A stretch of DNA of 21,244 bases from Haloferacaceae archaeon PL-Br10_E2g29 (GTDB taxonomy: Archaea; Halobacteriota; Halobacteria; Halobacteriales; Haloferacaceae): contig LKMS01000007.1 in assembly GCA_001563965.1 (NCBI GenBank), positions 1 to 21,244 on the forward strand, given 5' to 3'. Within the stretch, counting starts at the first letter, position 1, and every line of letters starts with the position of its first letter. A model generated the notes under the pieces. It did not search any database and was not told where the DNA came from. It was given only the letters and a program-made list of their open reading frames with translations. Shown here piece by piece: positions 15,026-21,244 of the stretch. Made by a program: the position numbers and the translations under genes.

Positions 15026-15047
15026 GCGTAAAACTCTGCAGTCTCTG

Positions 15048-15075
15048 ACATATAGTTATCTCCGAGAAGCTCGGA
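15048..15075 (-). promoter_or_regulatory. TATA box and upstream palindrome of the basic membrane protein gene
   Basis: ACTATATG (minus strand, 15055-15048) predicts a leaderless start at 15025. TCCGAG-AAG-CTCGGA (15061-15075), a perfect 6-bp inverted repeat, begins 5 nt upstream of the TATA box, over the BRE position, where it could act as an operator. The rest of the 204-bp gap to the ferredoxin gene (15076-15229) holds nothing recognisable. Confidence 0.5.
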
Positions 15076-15229
15076 CGGCTCGAGAGCACAGGCCGGCCGT
15101 CGTCATCTACCGTTAGTGGTGTCTCGTGAGGAGTGTCGGACATCATCGGTCATGGCATCGATACCATCGGAGCCGCTACGTCGTCGCCGACAGTACGAGC
15201 GACTGTCCGCCTGTCGATACCGCCCGCAC

Positions 15230-15562
15230 TCAGTCGTCAGCGGCCGCACCGTCGACACCGCTGGTGGCCGCGTCGTTCTCGATGCTCGGCGGATACACGC
15301 CGCGGCGGAGTGTGAGGTCCGACTGCGGGCGCGCCATACAGGTCAGCGCGTAGTCCTCGCGTTCGGCGTCGGTGAAGCCGCGGGCAGCCGGTTGAGTGAC
15401 CTCGCCCTCGACGATTTCGGCCGAACAGGCCAGACACATGCCGACGCGACAGGAGTACTCTTGGGCGATTCCCTCCTCCAAACACGCCTTGAGGATGGTC
15501 TGTTTGTCAGAGATGGAAATCGTCTCGCCGGTTCCCAGAAACTCGACGGTGTACTCGGTCAT
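15230..15562 (-). CDS. Plant-type 2Fe-2S ferredoxin
   Basis: A 110-aa electron carrier. The 2Fe-2S cluster ligands are Cys38, Cys43, Cys46 (SCRVGMCLAC) and Cys75 (LTCMARP), the spacing of plant-type ferredoxins (C-x4-C-x2-C-x28-C). It lacks the N-terminal insertion of the main haloarchaeal ferredoxin (about 128 aa), so it is probably a secondary paralogue. The C-terminus is an Ala/Asp-rich tail. The start ATG at 15562 has a TATA-like GAGTTTTGCG about 25-30 nt upstream and no ribosome binding site. It is divergent from the mevalonate-pathway gene. Partner enzymes are not evident nearby. Confidence 0.93.
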   Translation of the reverse strand: MTEYTVEFLGTGETISISDKQTILKACLEEGIAQEYSCRVGMCLACSAEIVEGEVTQPAARGFTDAEREDYALTCMARPQSDLTLRRGVYPPSIENDAATSGVDGAAADD

Positions 15563-15714
15563 ACTGCGAGCGTTCGACGACCGTGCGCAAAACTCTTGTT
15601 ATGGATTGGCTCGGCGAGGGGTGGCGACAACGAATGCGGAATCGACTCGCGTCGCCAGCAGCACCGAGAACTGATCCGCAACGACTAACCCGCAACCGAC
15701 CCCCATAATGGCCA

Positions 15715-16707
15715 ATGAGCATGAAAGCGACCGCCCGTGCCCACCCGATTCAGGGACTCATCAAGTACCACGGGATGCGCGACCCCCAGCGACGCCTGCC
15801 GTACCACGACTCGATCAGCGTCTGTACCGCGCCCACGAACACGACGACGACCGTCGAGTGGCTCACCGATGTCGACGCCGAAGACGGGAACCAAGACACC
15901 TATCTGATCGACAGCGAGGAGGTCGACGGCCGGGCAGCCGAACGCATCCAGTTGGTCGTCAACCACGTTCGAGATCTCGCAGGGTTCGACCACGCCGTTC
16001 ACTTCGAAAGCGAAAACTCCTTTCCGTCGAACATCGGCTTCGGCTCGTCGTCATCGGGCTTTGCGGCGGCCGCACTCGCGCTCGTCGAGGCCGCCGACCT
16101 CGACATGACGCTGCCCGAAGTTTCGACGGTCGCCCGCCGCGGGTCGTCGTCGGCCGCCCGCGCCGTAACGGGTGCGTTTTCGCATCTGTACGCGGGGATG
16201 AACGACGAGGACTGTCGCTCGTACCGAATCGGCTCCGCACTTGTGGACGACCTGAAAATCGTCGCCGCCCACGTGCCGTCGTACAAGGAAACCGAGGCGG
16301 CCCACAGGGAAGCCGCCGAGAGCCACATGTTTCAGGCGCGGATGGCACACATTCCGACCCAGATTGCGGATATGCGCGATGCGCTCCGCCGCGCGGATTT
16401 CGATGACGTGTTCGAACTCGCCGAACACGACTCGCTCTCGCTGACGGCGACGACCATGACTGGACCGGCCGGGTGGGTGTACTGGCAACCCGAAACGATT
16501 GCGGTGTTCAACGCAGTTCGCGAACTCCGCGACGACGGCGTCGACGTCTACTTTTCGACCGACACGGGCGCGAGCGTCTACGTGAATACGCGCGAAGAGT
16601 ACGTCGACCGCGTCGAATCCCGAATTGCAGAAATCGGCGTCGACACCGACGTCTGGGAGGTCGGCGGTCCCGCTCACGTGCTCGCCGGAGACTCCGCGCT
16701 CTTTTGA
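15715..16707 (+). CDS. mvaD: Phosphomevalonate decarboxylase (haloarchaeal MvaD type)
   Basis: GHMP-kinase-superfamily decarboxylase of the isoprenoid pathway; it supplies the C5 unit for archaeal membrane lipids and carotenoids. 330 aa. Features: LIKYHGMRD (Lys17, Tyr18) near the start, SNIGFGSSSSGFAAAALAL (about 105-123), the RRGSSSAARAVTGAF stretch (141-155) and FSTDTGASVYV with the presumed catalytic Asp283. The homologous haloarchaeal enzyme was shown in Haloferax volcanii to act on mevalonate 5-phosphate rather than the diphosphate, which would require isopentenyl phosphate kinase; I infer the same substrate here. The start is ATG at 15715 (or 15721); a TATA-like GACTAACC near 15687 favours 15715 as a leaderless start. 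Confidence 0.93.
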   Translation: MSMKATARAHPIQGLIKYHGMRDPQRRLPYHDSISVCTAPTNTTTTVEWLTDVDAEDGNQDTYLIDSEEVDGRAAERIQLVVNHVRDLAGFDHAVHFESENSFPSNIGFGSSSSGFAAAALALVEAADLDMTLPEVSTVARRGSSSAARAVTGAFSHLYAGMNDEDCRSYRIGSALVDDLKIVAAHVPSYKETEAAHREAAESHMFQARMAHIPTQIADMRDALRRADFDDVFELAEHDSLSLTATTMTGPAGWVYWQPETIAVFNAVRELRDDGVDVYFSTDTGASVYVNTREEYVDRVESRIAEIGVDTDVWEVGGPAHVLAGDSALF

Positions 16708-16811
16708 GCGAGAGAAAGTCGACAGCGACACCGCGCCGAGGGATGTTCGCGGATCGGACTGAGACAGTCATCCGACGACACTTTCATTCGGCTGACGGCC
16801 CTACCCGTCGT

Positions 16812-17966
16812 ATGCACGTTGTCGTCTTGGGCGCAGGCTACGCTGGCGTCACGCTCACCCGCAAACTCGAACAGTCGCTGCCGCCCGAGGTGACACTCAC
16901 GCTCGTCGACGAAGCCGACCAGCATCTCGTCCAACACGAAGTCCACCGTGTGATACGACGGCCCTCAGTTACCGATTCGATTCAGGTTCCACTCGACTCG
17001 CTGTTCGACCGGTGCGACGTCGTGGCCGCTCGGGTCGAACACGTCGACACCGACACCAACGAGGTCGAACTCGATACGGGTGAGACAATCACGTACGACT
17101 ACGGCGCACTCTGTCTGGGGGCGGAGACCGCCTTCTACGACCTGCCGGGCGTCGCCGAACACGGTCTGCCGCTCAAGTCTGTCGCCGACGCCGAGGAAAT
17201 CCGCACGCGAGCGATCGACGTGATCGAGTCGGGAGCCGACGCGCAGTTCGTTGTCGGAGGCGCGGGGCTGTCGGGCGTCCAGGTTGCCGGCGAACTGGCG
17301 ACGCTCGCCGCCGAAGCCGACGCGAGCGACCGGATCGACATCGTGTTGCTCGAACAGCTCGACTCGGTCGCCCCGGCGTTCCCCTCGGCGTTTCAGGACG
17401 CCGTTGCCGACGCGCTGGCCGACCGCGGCGTCGACCTTCGCACTGAAACGAGCGTCGTGCACGCGACGGAATCAACGATCGAAACCGAGCGACACGGTGC
17501 GAAGACCACCGTCGACGCCGATCTGTTCGTCTGGACCGGTGGCATTGCCGGCAGCGACGTGATGGGCGGCGACCGACCGGTCGTCCGCAATGACCTCCGG
17601 CTGACGCCCACGACGTTCGCGCTGGGGGATGCTGCCCGCATTGTCGACGCCGATGGCGCGGCCGTCCCCGCCAGCGCGTCGGCGGCGATTCGGGCGGCCA
17701 AACCGGCCGCGACAAACATCACCAGGCTCATCGAGTGGGAGTTGGCGAGGGCTGGCGGGTTGGAGCCACGACTGACGCCGTTTCGGTTCGACGTGCCGGG
17801 CTGGATCGTCTCGGTCGGCGACGGCGCGGTCGCACAGGTTGGCGAAAGCGTCGTCACCGGCGCGGCCGCAAAAGGCCTCAAAGCGAGCGTTGGCGCGGGC
17901 TATCTGAGTTCGATTCGAGCGATCAGAAAGGCGACCGAACTGGTCGGCGAAGAACTCGGCGCGTGA
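16812..17966 (+). CDS. NADH dehydrogenase-like FAD-dependent oxidoreductase (type II)
   Basis: A 384-aa pyridine nucleotide-disulfide-family flavoprotein of the NDH-2 type, which would pass electrons from NAD(P)H to quinone at the membrane face. The FAD-binding motif GAGYAG is at residues 7-12, a second nucleotide motif GGAGLSGVQVAGEL at about 149-162, and the FAD-contacting ALGDAAR at about 270-276. The C-terminus (VSVGDGAVAQVGESVVTGAAAKGLK) matches the membrane-associated end of NDH-2. It could equally be a sulfide:quinone-like reductase, but no redox Cys pair is seen. The ATG at 16812 is chosen because the FAD motif must be near the N-terminus; a T-rich element about 25 nt upstream supports it. 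Confidence 0.9.
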   Translation: MHVVVLGAGYAGVTLTRKLEQSLPPEVTLTLVDEADQHLVQHEVHRVIRRPSVTDSIQVPLDSLFDRCDVVAARVEHVDTDTNEVELDTGETITYDYGALCLGAETAFYDLPGVAEHGLPLKSVADAEEIRTRAIDVIESGADAQFVVGGAGLSGVQVAGELATLAAEADASDRIDIVLLEQLDSVAPAFPSAFQDAVADALADRGVDLRTETSVVHATESTIETERHGAKTTVDADLFVWTGGIAGSDVMGGDRPVVRNDLRLTPTTFALGDAARIVDADGAAVPASASAAIRAAKPAATNITRLIEWELARAGGLEPRLTPFRFDVPGWIVSVGDGAVAQVGESVVTGAAAKGLKASVGAGYLSSIRAIRKATELVGEELGA

Positions 17967-17988
17967 CGACAGCCGAACGGTTGTGCGT

Positions 17989-18003
17989 GACGAGAAAATC
18001 GTC
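17989..18003. terminator. Hairpin between convergent NDH-like and ABCE1 genes
   Basis: GACGA (17989-17993) and TCGTC (17999-18003) form a perfect 5-bp stem with loop GAAAA, in the 48-bp gap between two converging genes. It may end both transcripts. Confidence 0.35.
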
Positions 18004-18014
18004 GCTCAAACGAG

Positions 18015-19835
18015 TCAGACGGAGTAGTAGTACTCGCCGGCGCGTTTCTGCTGGCTGTCCTTCTGACTGCCGGGCTTGTTGATTCGTGGGCGACCCGTCC
18101 GCTCGTCACGGCGGAATGTGATGTCGAGGTCGGCCAGAAAGTCGTTCATGCCCGCGCGCATCTCCTGTGGCACCGAGGCGTGACCCCGCTGGGCGGGTTC
18201 GCCATCGAACACCATCAGCCGATCGGCGAGCAGGTCAATCATGTAGATGTCGTGGTCGATGACGAGCACGGTCGCATCGTGGTTTTCGGCGTACCGCCGG
18301 ATGGCGGTCGTCGCCTGCACCCGTTGTTCAACATCGAGGTGCGCGGAGGGCTCGTCGAGGACGTAGAGATCCGATTCGTCCGACAGACAGGCCGCGATGG
18401 CGACCCGCTGGCGCTCACCACCCGAGAGATCGGTCAGCTGTTGCTCCATAATCCGGTTGAGTTGGAGCGGGTTGGCGACCTCCGTATTCCAGTAGGAACT
18501 GCCGAACTTGTCGGTGATCGACGCCAGAAAGCTGTCGACCCGCATCGGTTGGTCGATGTCGATGTACTGCGGTTTGTACGAGATGTCGAGGTTGAAATCG
18601 AGACTGCCCTCGTCGGGTTCGATCGACCCCGCGAACAGCTTCGCGAGCGTCGATTTGCCGATGCCGTTCGGGCCAACGACACCCAGCACCTCACCCTCGT
18701 AGATGGTACCGCTGTCGACCGACAGCGAGAACTCACCGTCACCGTAGGATTTCGAGAGGTCGGGGTACTCGACCAAGGGTTGGCCCCGCACGGTCTCGCG
18801 GGGGGCGTGTTCCTCGAACGTGATCGAATCCGGGCGGATCCGCATGTTTTCGTTGGTGAGATACCCCGTGAGATACTCGTTGATCCCGTTGCGAACCGAT
18901 TTGGGCGGCGTAATGACACCGAATGCGCCGGGCTCGCCGTAGCCGACATGGAGCGTGTCGGCCAGCAAGTCAAGAATTGCGAGGTCGTGTTCGACGACGA
19001 GCATCGATCGGTCGCGGTCGTCGTCCTCGGCGAGCTCTTGAATCAGTCGCGCAACGACCATCCGCTGGCCGATGTCGAGATACGGCGTGATCTCGTCGAG
19101 AAAGTAGAAGTCGGCGTCGCGGGCGAGACAGGCCGCGATGGCGACCCGCTGGAGTTCGCCACCGGAAATCGAGTCGATCGACTGATCCATCACCGGACGA
19201 ATGCTGAGTCGATCGATCAATGAGTCAAGCGCGCCCCGTTCGTCAGTTCGTTCGAGCAGCGCGCGCGTGTTGCCGTCGAACTGCGAGGGAATCTGATCGA
19301 CGTACTGCGGTTTGCGCGAGATGGTGATCTCGCCGTCGATCAGTCGCGTGATGAACTGCTGGAGTTCCGATCCACGGTACCGATCAAGCACCGGTTGCCA
19401 GTCGGCTTCGGTTTCATACTCGCCGAGATTCGGAATGATTTCGCCGGCGAGCGCTTTGACGGCCGTCGATTTGCCAATACCGTTCGGACCGAGAATGCCG
19501 GCGACGCTGCCGGCTTCGGGCACGGGAAGTCCGTAGAGTGCGAAGGCGTTTTCGCCGTAGCGGTGGGTTGGGTCTTCGGTGAGTTCCTGTGGCAGGTTGA
19601 TGATCTCGATGGCATCGAACGGACATTTGTCGACGCAGATGCCACAGGTTTCGCCGAGACAGATCTCCTCGGAGATGCGGATCTGCTCTGGGTCGCCCTC
19701 CTCGGTATCCTCGCCACGGACGGTGATACACTCCTTGCCCGTGCGGTTTGGCGGGCAAAAGTTCGCACACTCGTAGTTACAGCGGTCGGGTTGACAGCGG
19801 TCGAGGTCGACGACCGCGATACTGTCATCGGCCAT
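18015..19835 (-). CDS. rli: Ribosome recycling ATPase ABCE1 (RNase L inhibitor homologue)
   Basis: ABCE1 splits ribosomes after termination. The 606-aa protein has the full domain order: two 4Fe-4S clusters (Cys14, 19, 23, 27 and Cys59, 64, 67, 71), nucleotide-binding domain 1 with Walker A GPNGIGKST (116-124), signature SGGELQR (224-230) and FLDEITPYLD, a hinge, then NBD2 with Walker A (388-396), signature SGGERQR (471-477) and LDEPSAHLD (493-501). The C-terminus ends in GRPRINKPGSQKDSQQKRAGEYYYSV, the family's hinge-contacting tail. In NBD1 the D-loop region reads LDEITPYLD rather than the common LDEPSSYLD. The ATG begins directly after the stop of the EMC6-like gene, so the two are co-translated. 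Confidence 0.97.
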   Translation of the reverse strand: MADDSIAVVDLDRCQPDRCNYECANFCPPNRTGKECITVRGEDTEEGDPEQIRISEEICLGETCGICVDKCPFDAIEIINLPQELTEDPTHRYGENAFALYGLPVPEAGSVAGILGPNGIGKSTAVKALAGEIIPNLGEYETEADWQPVLDRYRGSELQQFITRLIDGEITISRKPQYVDQIPSQFDGNTRALLERTDERGALDSLIDRLSIRPVMDQSIDSISGGELQRVAIAACLARDADFYFLDEITPYLDIGQRMVVARLIQELAEDDDRDRSMLVVEHDLAILDLLADTLHVGYGEPGAFGVITPPKSVRNGINEYLTGYLTNENMRIRPDSITFEEHAPRETVRGQPLVEYPDLSKSYGDGEFSLSVDSGTIYEGEVLGVVGPNGIGKSTLAKLFAGSIEPDEGSLDFNLDISYKPQYIDIDQPMRVDSFLASITDKFGSSYWNTEVANPLQLNRIMEQQLTDLSGGERQRVAIAACLSDESDLYVLDEPSAHLDVEQRVQATTAIRRYAENHDATVLVIDHDIYMIDLLADRLMVFDGEPAQRGHASVPQEMRAGMNDFLADLDITFRRDERTGRPRINKPGSQKDSQQKRAGEYYYSV

Positions 19836-20150
19836 CTACAGCGTCACCGCCGACGAGAGCAACAGCGCGTAGGTAATGAACCACAGACAGAACGTCATGA
19901 AGCTGACAAACAGGTTGTCTTTGATGCCGAACTCGCTCACGTCGACGCCGACGAGTTTGAAAATCGGGAACTGGATGAAAATAAAGCCGGCCATGATGAG
20001 CACCGCCAGCGTGTCGCCCGCGGCTTCCGGCGTCGTCCCCACAAAGAACGCCGAGGCGAGCGCCGCAGCAATCCCGGCAAAACAGGAGATGGTGGTGACT
20101 GTCACCCCACGCATATGATCCGAGAGCCCGGCTGTCGTTTCGGTAGCCAT
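19836..20150 (-). CDS. EMC6-like membrane protein
   Basis: A 104-aa protein with three predicted membrane helices (about 17-38, 47-65, 80-102) and the EMC6-like pattern of a first helix followed by a Phe/Ile-rich second and third. EMC6 is part of the eukaryotic ER membrane protein insertion complex; archaeal EMC6-like proteins are proposed partners of the insertase EMC3/DUF106, though the function of haloarchaeal copies is unproven. The ATG at 20150 is preceded by a TATA-like CTTTTGATG about 25 nt upstream. The TAG stop touches the ABCE1 ATG. Recognised from helix layout and the conserved FGIKDNLFVSFMTFCLWF segment, so moderately confident. Confidence 0.75.
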   Translation of the reverse strand: MATETTAGLSDHMRGVTVTTISCFAGIAAALASAFFVGTTPEAAGDTLAVLIMAGFIFIQFPIFKLVGVDVSEFGIKDNLFVSFMTFCLWFITYALLLSSAVTL

Positions 20151-20242
20151 ACCACACTGTCGGTGAGCCGCCATCAAAAGAAGTTCGTTTGCGAGCCGAC
20201 TGCTGGCGCGGGTCGACAGCGTCACAGACGCGTCGCGTTAAG

Positions 20243-20250
20243 TTTTATAT
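20243..20250 (+). promoter_or_regulatory. TATA box of the winged-helix gene
   Basis: TTTTATAT, centred about 27 nt before the ATG at 20274, predicts a leaderless or near-leaderless mRNA. Confidence 0.6.
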
Positions 20251-20273
20251 CGCTGTCGACCCAGACACAGGTA

Positions 20274-20546
20274 ATGGCAGGAACAGACGACGAACAACTT
20301 ATCGATCTGCCACCGAGCGCAAAGCTGGTGTTCAAAGTGCTCGAGTACAACGGCACGCTGACACAGAAGGGAATTGTTGAAGAATCCATGCTCTCGGCGC
20401 GAACGGTGCGCTACGCGCTCGAACGCCTCGAACGGATCGGCGTCGTCGACGAAGACGTCTACTTTGCGGATGCCAGACAGAACATCTACGAGCTCACGCC
20501 GAAAGCCGACCTCGCGCTCGAAAACAGCGAGGCCTACGCCGACTAG
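20274..20546 (+). CDS. Winged helix-turn-helix DNA-binding protein (MarR/ArsR-like)
   Basis: A 90-aa single-domain protein. Residues about 13-75 fit a winged helix: PPSAKLVFKVLEYNGTLTQKGIVEESMLSARTVRYALERLERIG is the helix-turn-helix, with TQKGIVEE and SARTVRYALERL as support and recognition helices, and VVDEDVYFADARQNIYELT is the wing. No extra ligand or metal site is visible, so the effector is unknown. It might regulate the adjacent EMC6-ABCE1 operon, which diverges from it, or genes elsewhere; there is no direct evidence. TATA box and ATG fit a leaderless start. Confidence 0.85.
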   Translation: MAGTDDEQLIDLPPSAKLVFKVLEYNGTLTQKGIVEESMLSARTVRYALERLERIGVVDEDVYFADARQNIYELTPKADLALENSEAYAD

Positions 20547-20623
20547 GCGGACGACAACGACGCACGAGCGTTGGTTCGTCGAGTGGCGGCGAATCCGTCG
20601 GCGACGCAGTATGTTCCGGCCAA

Positions 20624-20669
20624 CTACTCCGCGTCCTCGGCCGACACTACTCCACGTCCTCGGCCGACA
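20624..20669. repeat. 23-bp tandem duplication spanning a stop codon
   Basis: Two adjacent 23-bp units (20624-20646 and 20647-20669) differ at one base (G at 20631, A at 20654). On the minus strand the second unit encodes the last residues, SAEDVE, and stop of the membrane protein; the other copy lies just past the stop and is out of frame relative to it (23 is not a multiple of 3). It looks like a recent slippage or unequal-exchange event. Confidence 0.9.
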
Positions 20670-20955
20670 CCTGTTTGGTGAGCGTGTACGCGTTGAACGC
20701 GGTCAACAACAACGTGACGCCGAGTGCCGTCGCGGCCGCAAAGACGAACGCCAACAGAATGAACCAGAGTTCGGGACCGAAAACGGGGTAGCTTCGCCCG
20801 TCGGCGACCGGCCCGAGCAACTCAAACACGCGGACAACGTAGGCCAGTGTCGCAACCGCGAGCCCAACGAACACGCCAACTGTTGCATTGCGCTTGACCG
20901 AAAGCGCCTCCACCATCGTCGACGCCGGGGGGCGGTCTGGAACGTCGTCTGTCAC
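20647..20955 (-). CDS. Two-span membrane protein, hypothetical (102 aa)
   Basis: A 102-aa protein starting at GTG. It has an acidic N-terminus (TDDVPDRPPAS), two hydrophobic spans (about 24-45 and 63-86) joined by a short Gly/Pro loop, and the C-terminus TLTKQVSAEDVE. A TATA-like TTTTATT at 20983-20977 is centred 25 nt before the GTG, which strongly favours that start over the longer frame to 21129. I do not recognise the family. Its last residues and stop lie within the tandem repeat. It is convergent with the winged-helix gene. Confidence 0.7.
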   Translation of the reverse strand: MTDDVPDRPPASTMVEALSVKRNATVGVFVGLAVATLAYVVRVFELLGPVADGRSYPVFGPELWFILLAFVFAAATALGVTLLLTAFNAYTLTKQVSAEDVE

Positions 20956-20976
20956 AGCCTCGGCTACGGGACAGCG

Positions 20977-20983
20977 AATAAAA
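20977..20983 (-). promoter_or_regulatory. TATA-like element of the 102-aa membrane protein gene
   Basis: TTTTATT on the minus strand is centred 25 nt from the GTG start at 20955, predicting a leaderless GTG-initiated mRNA. Confidence 0.5.
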
Positions 20984-21080
20984 GCCGTGTCGACTCCGCG
21001 GAGCCAGCCGAGAGAGCGACATCGAATCACACCCATCAGTGAGCCGATACGCTGATACTGGTCGATTCTGATTGACGGAT

Positions 21081-21244
21081 ATGGACGGCTGGAGAGGACA
21101 GGTTGCAAATGCGTCGGTGCTCGTCGCACTGTTGGGGCTTGTGTTCGTCGTCAGCGGCGTCACGCTGTGGTATACGGAGTTTGTGACGACCGCCGAGTCG
21201 ACCGTGGAACTGCTGTATTTGCTGGTCATGCACGTGTTGTTCGG
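21081..21244 (+). CDS. Membrane protein, 3'-truncated by window edge
   Basis: An open frame from ATG at 21081 (MDGWRGQVANAS) runs to the window end; 54 residues are visible. Residues about 12-30 form one hydrophobic helix, followed by LWYTEFVTTAES and a second hydrophobic stretch (VELLYLLVMHVLF). It is divergent from the 102-aa gene with a 125-bp gap and a weak TATA-like GATACTGG near 21055. Family unknown, because most of the protein is outside the window. Confidence 0.6.
   Translation, partial: MDGWRGQVANASVLVALLGLVFVVSGVTLWYTEFVTTAESTVELLYLLVMHVLF

Noticed and set aside
15133..15315. Small plus-strand frame beginning MSDIIGHGIDTIG
   Set aside because: The start looks protein-like, but the rest overlaps the ferredoxin gene antisense and becomes Arg/Pro-rich; no promoter element found.
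1..21244. Possible tRNA, CRISPR, IS or phage elements
   Set aside because: Scanning by eye found no T-loop GGTTCRAATCC in a cloverleaf context, no regularly spaced repeats, and no transposase or integrase motifs.

Overview
The window is chromosomal DNA from a haloarchaeon (class Halobacteria). The predicted proteins are very acidic. Coding regions are GC-rich, while promoters are short AT-rich islands. TATA-like elements usually lie about 25 nt upstream of the start codon, the arrangement expected for leaderless mRNAs. The gene content is archaeal: SRP54, TFB, ABCE1, an EMC6-like protein, PyrB/PyrI, a haloarchaeal-type mevalonate-pathway decarboxylase and Tat lipoproteins. No genus can be assigned from the sequence. 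I see no rRNA, tRNA, CRISPR array, insertion sequence or prophage; this looks like a gene-dense core chromosomal segment with small accessory islands.

Layout. 1-3.8 kb (+): 3' part of srp54, a two-lobed Gate (nucleoside-recognition) membrane protein, and a tfb gene. 3.9-4.2 kb (+): a UPF0058 protein, convergent with a zinc-type ABC uptake operon on the minus strand (binding lipoprotein, ATPase, permease; 4.3-7.2 kb). The operon promoter carries an inverted repeat that looks like a metalloregulator operator. A divergent SDR oxidoreductase follows. 8.1-10.5 kb (-): MOSC protein, DUF3179 Tat lipoprotein and a translationally overlapping membrane protein with a Cys-Cys-Gly-Pro motif. 10.6-11.6 kb (+): a ThuA-like protein and a 43-aa single-span membrane protein. 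11.6-14.2 kb (-): a Cys-rich possible glycosidase-like protein, a 34-aa membrane peptide, and the overlapping pyrB-pyrI pair. 14.3-15.6 kb: an ASCH-type protein (+), a basic two-span membrane protein (-) and a plant-type 2Fe-2S ferredoxin (-). 15.7-18.0 kb (+): phosphomevalonate decarboxylase and a type II NADH-dehydrogenase-like flavoprotein. 18.0-20.2 kb (-): EMC6-like membrane protein directly abutting ABCE1. 20.3-21.2 kb: a winged-helix regulator (+), a small membrane protein (-) whose last codons and stop are tandemly duplicated, and the start of another membrane protein (+) running off the end.

Recurring themes are information processing and membrane-protein biogenesis (SRP54, TFB, ABCE1 with EMC6), metal uptake, pyrimidine synthesis and isoprenoid lipid synthesis. 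No wholly new multigene system is evident. The best leads are the DUF3179/CCGP-membrane pair, the EMC6-ABCE1 coupling, the Cys-rich 287-aa protein, the small membrane peptides, and the regulatory palindromes at the zinc operon and tfb.
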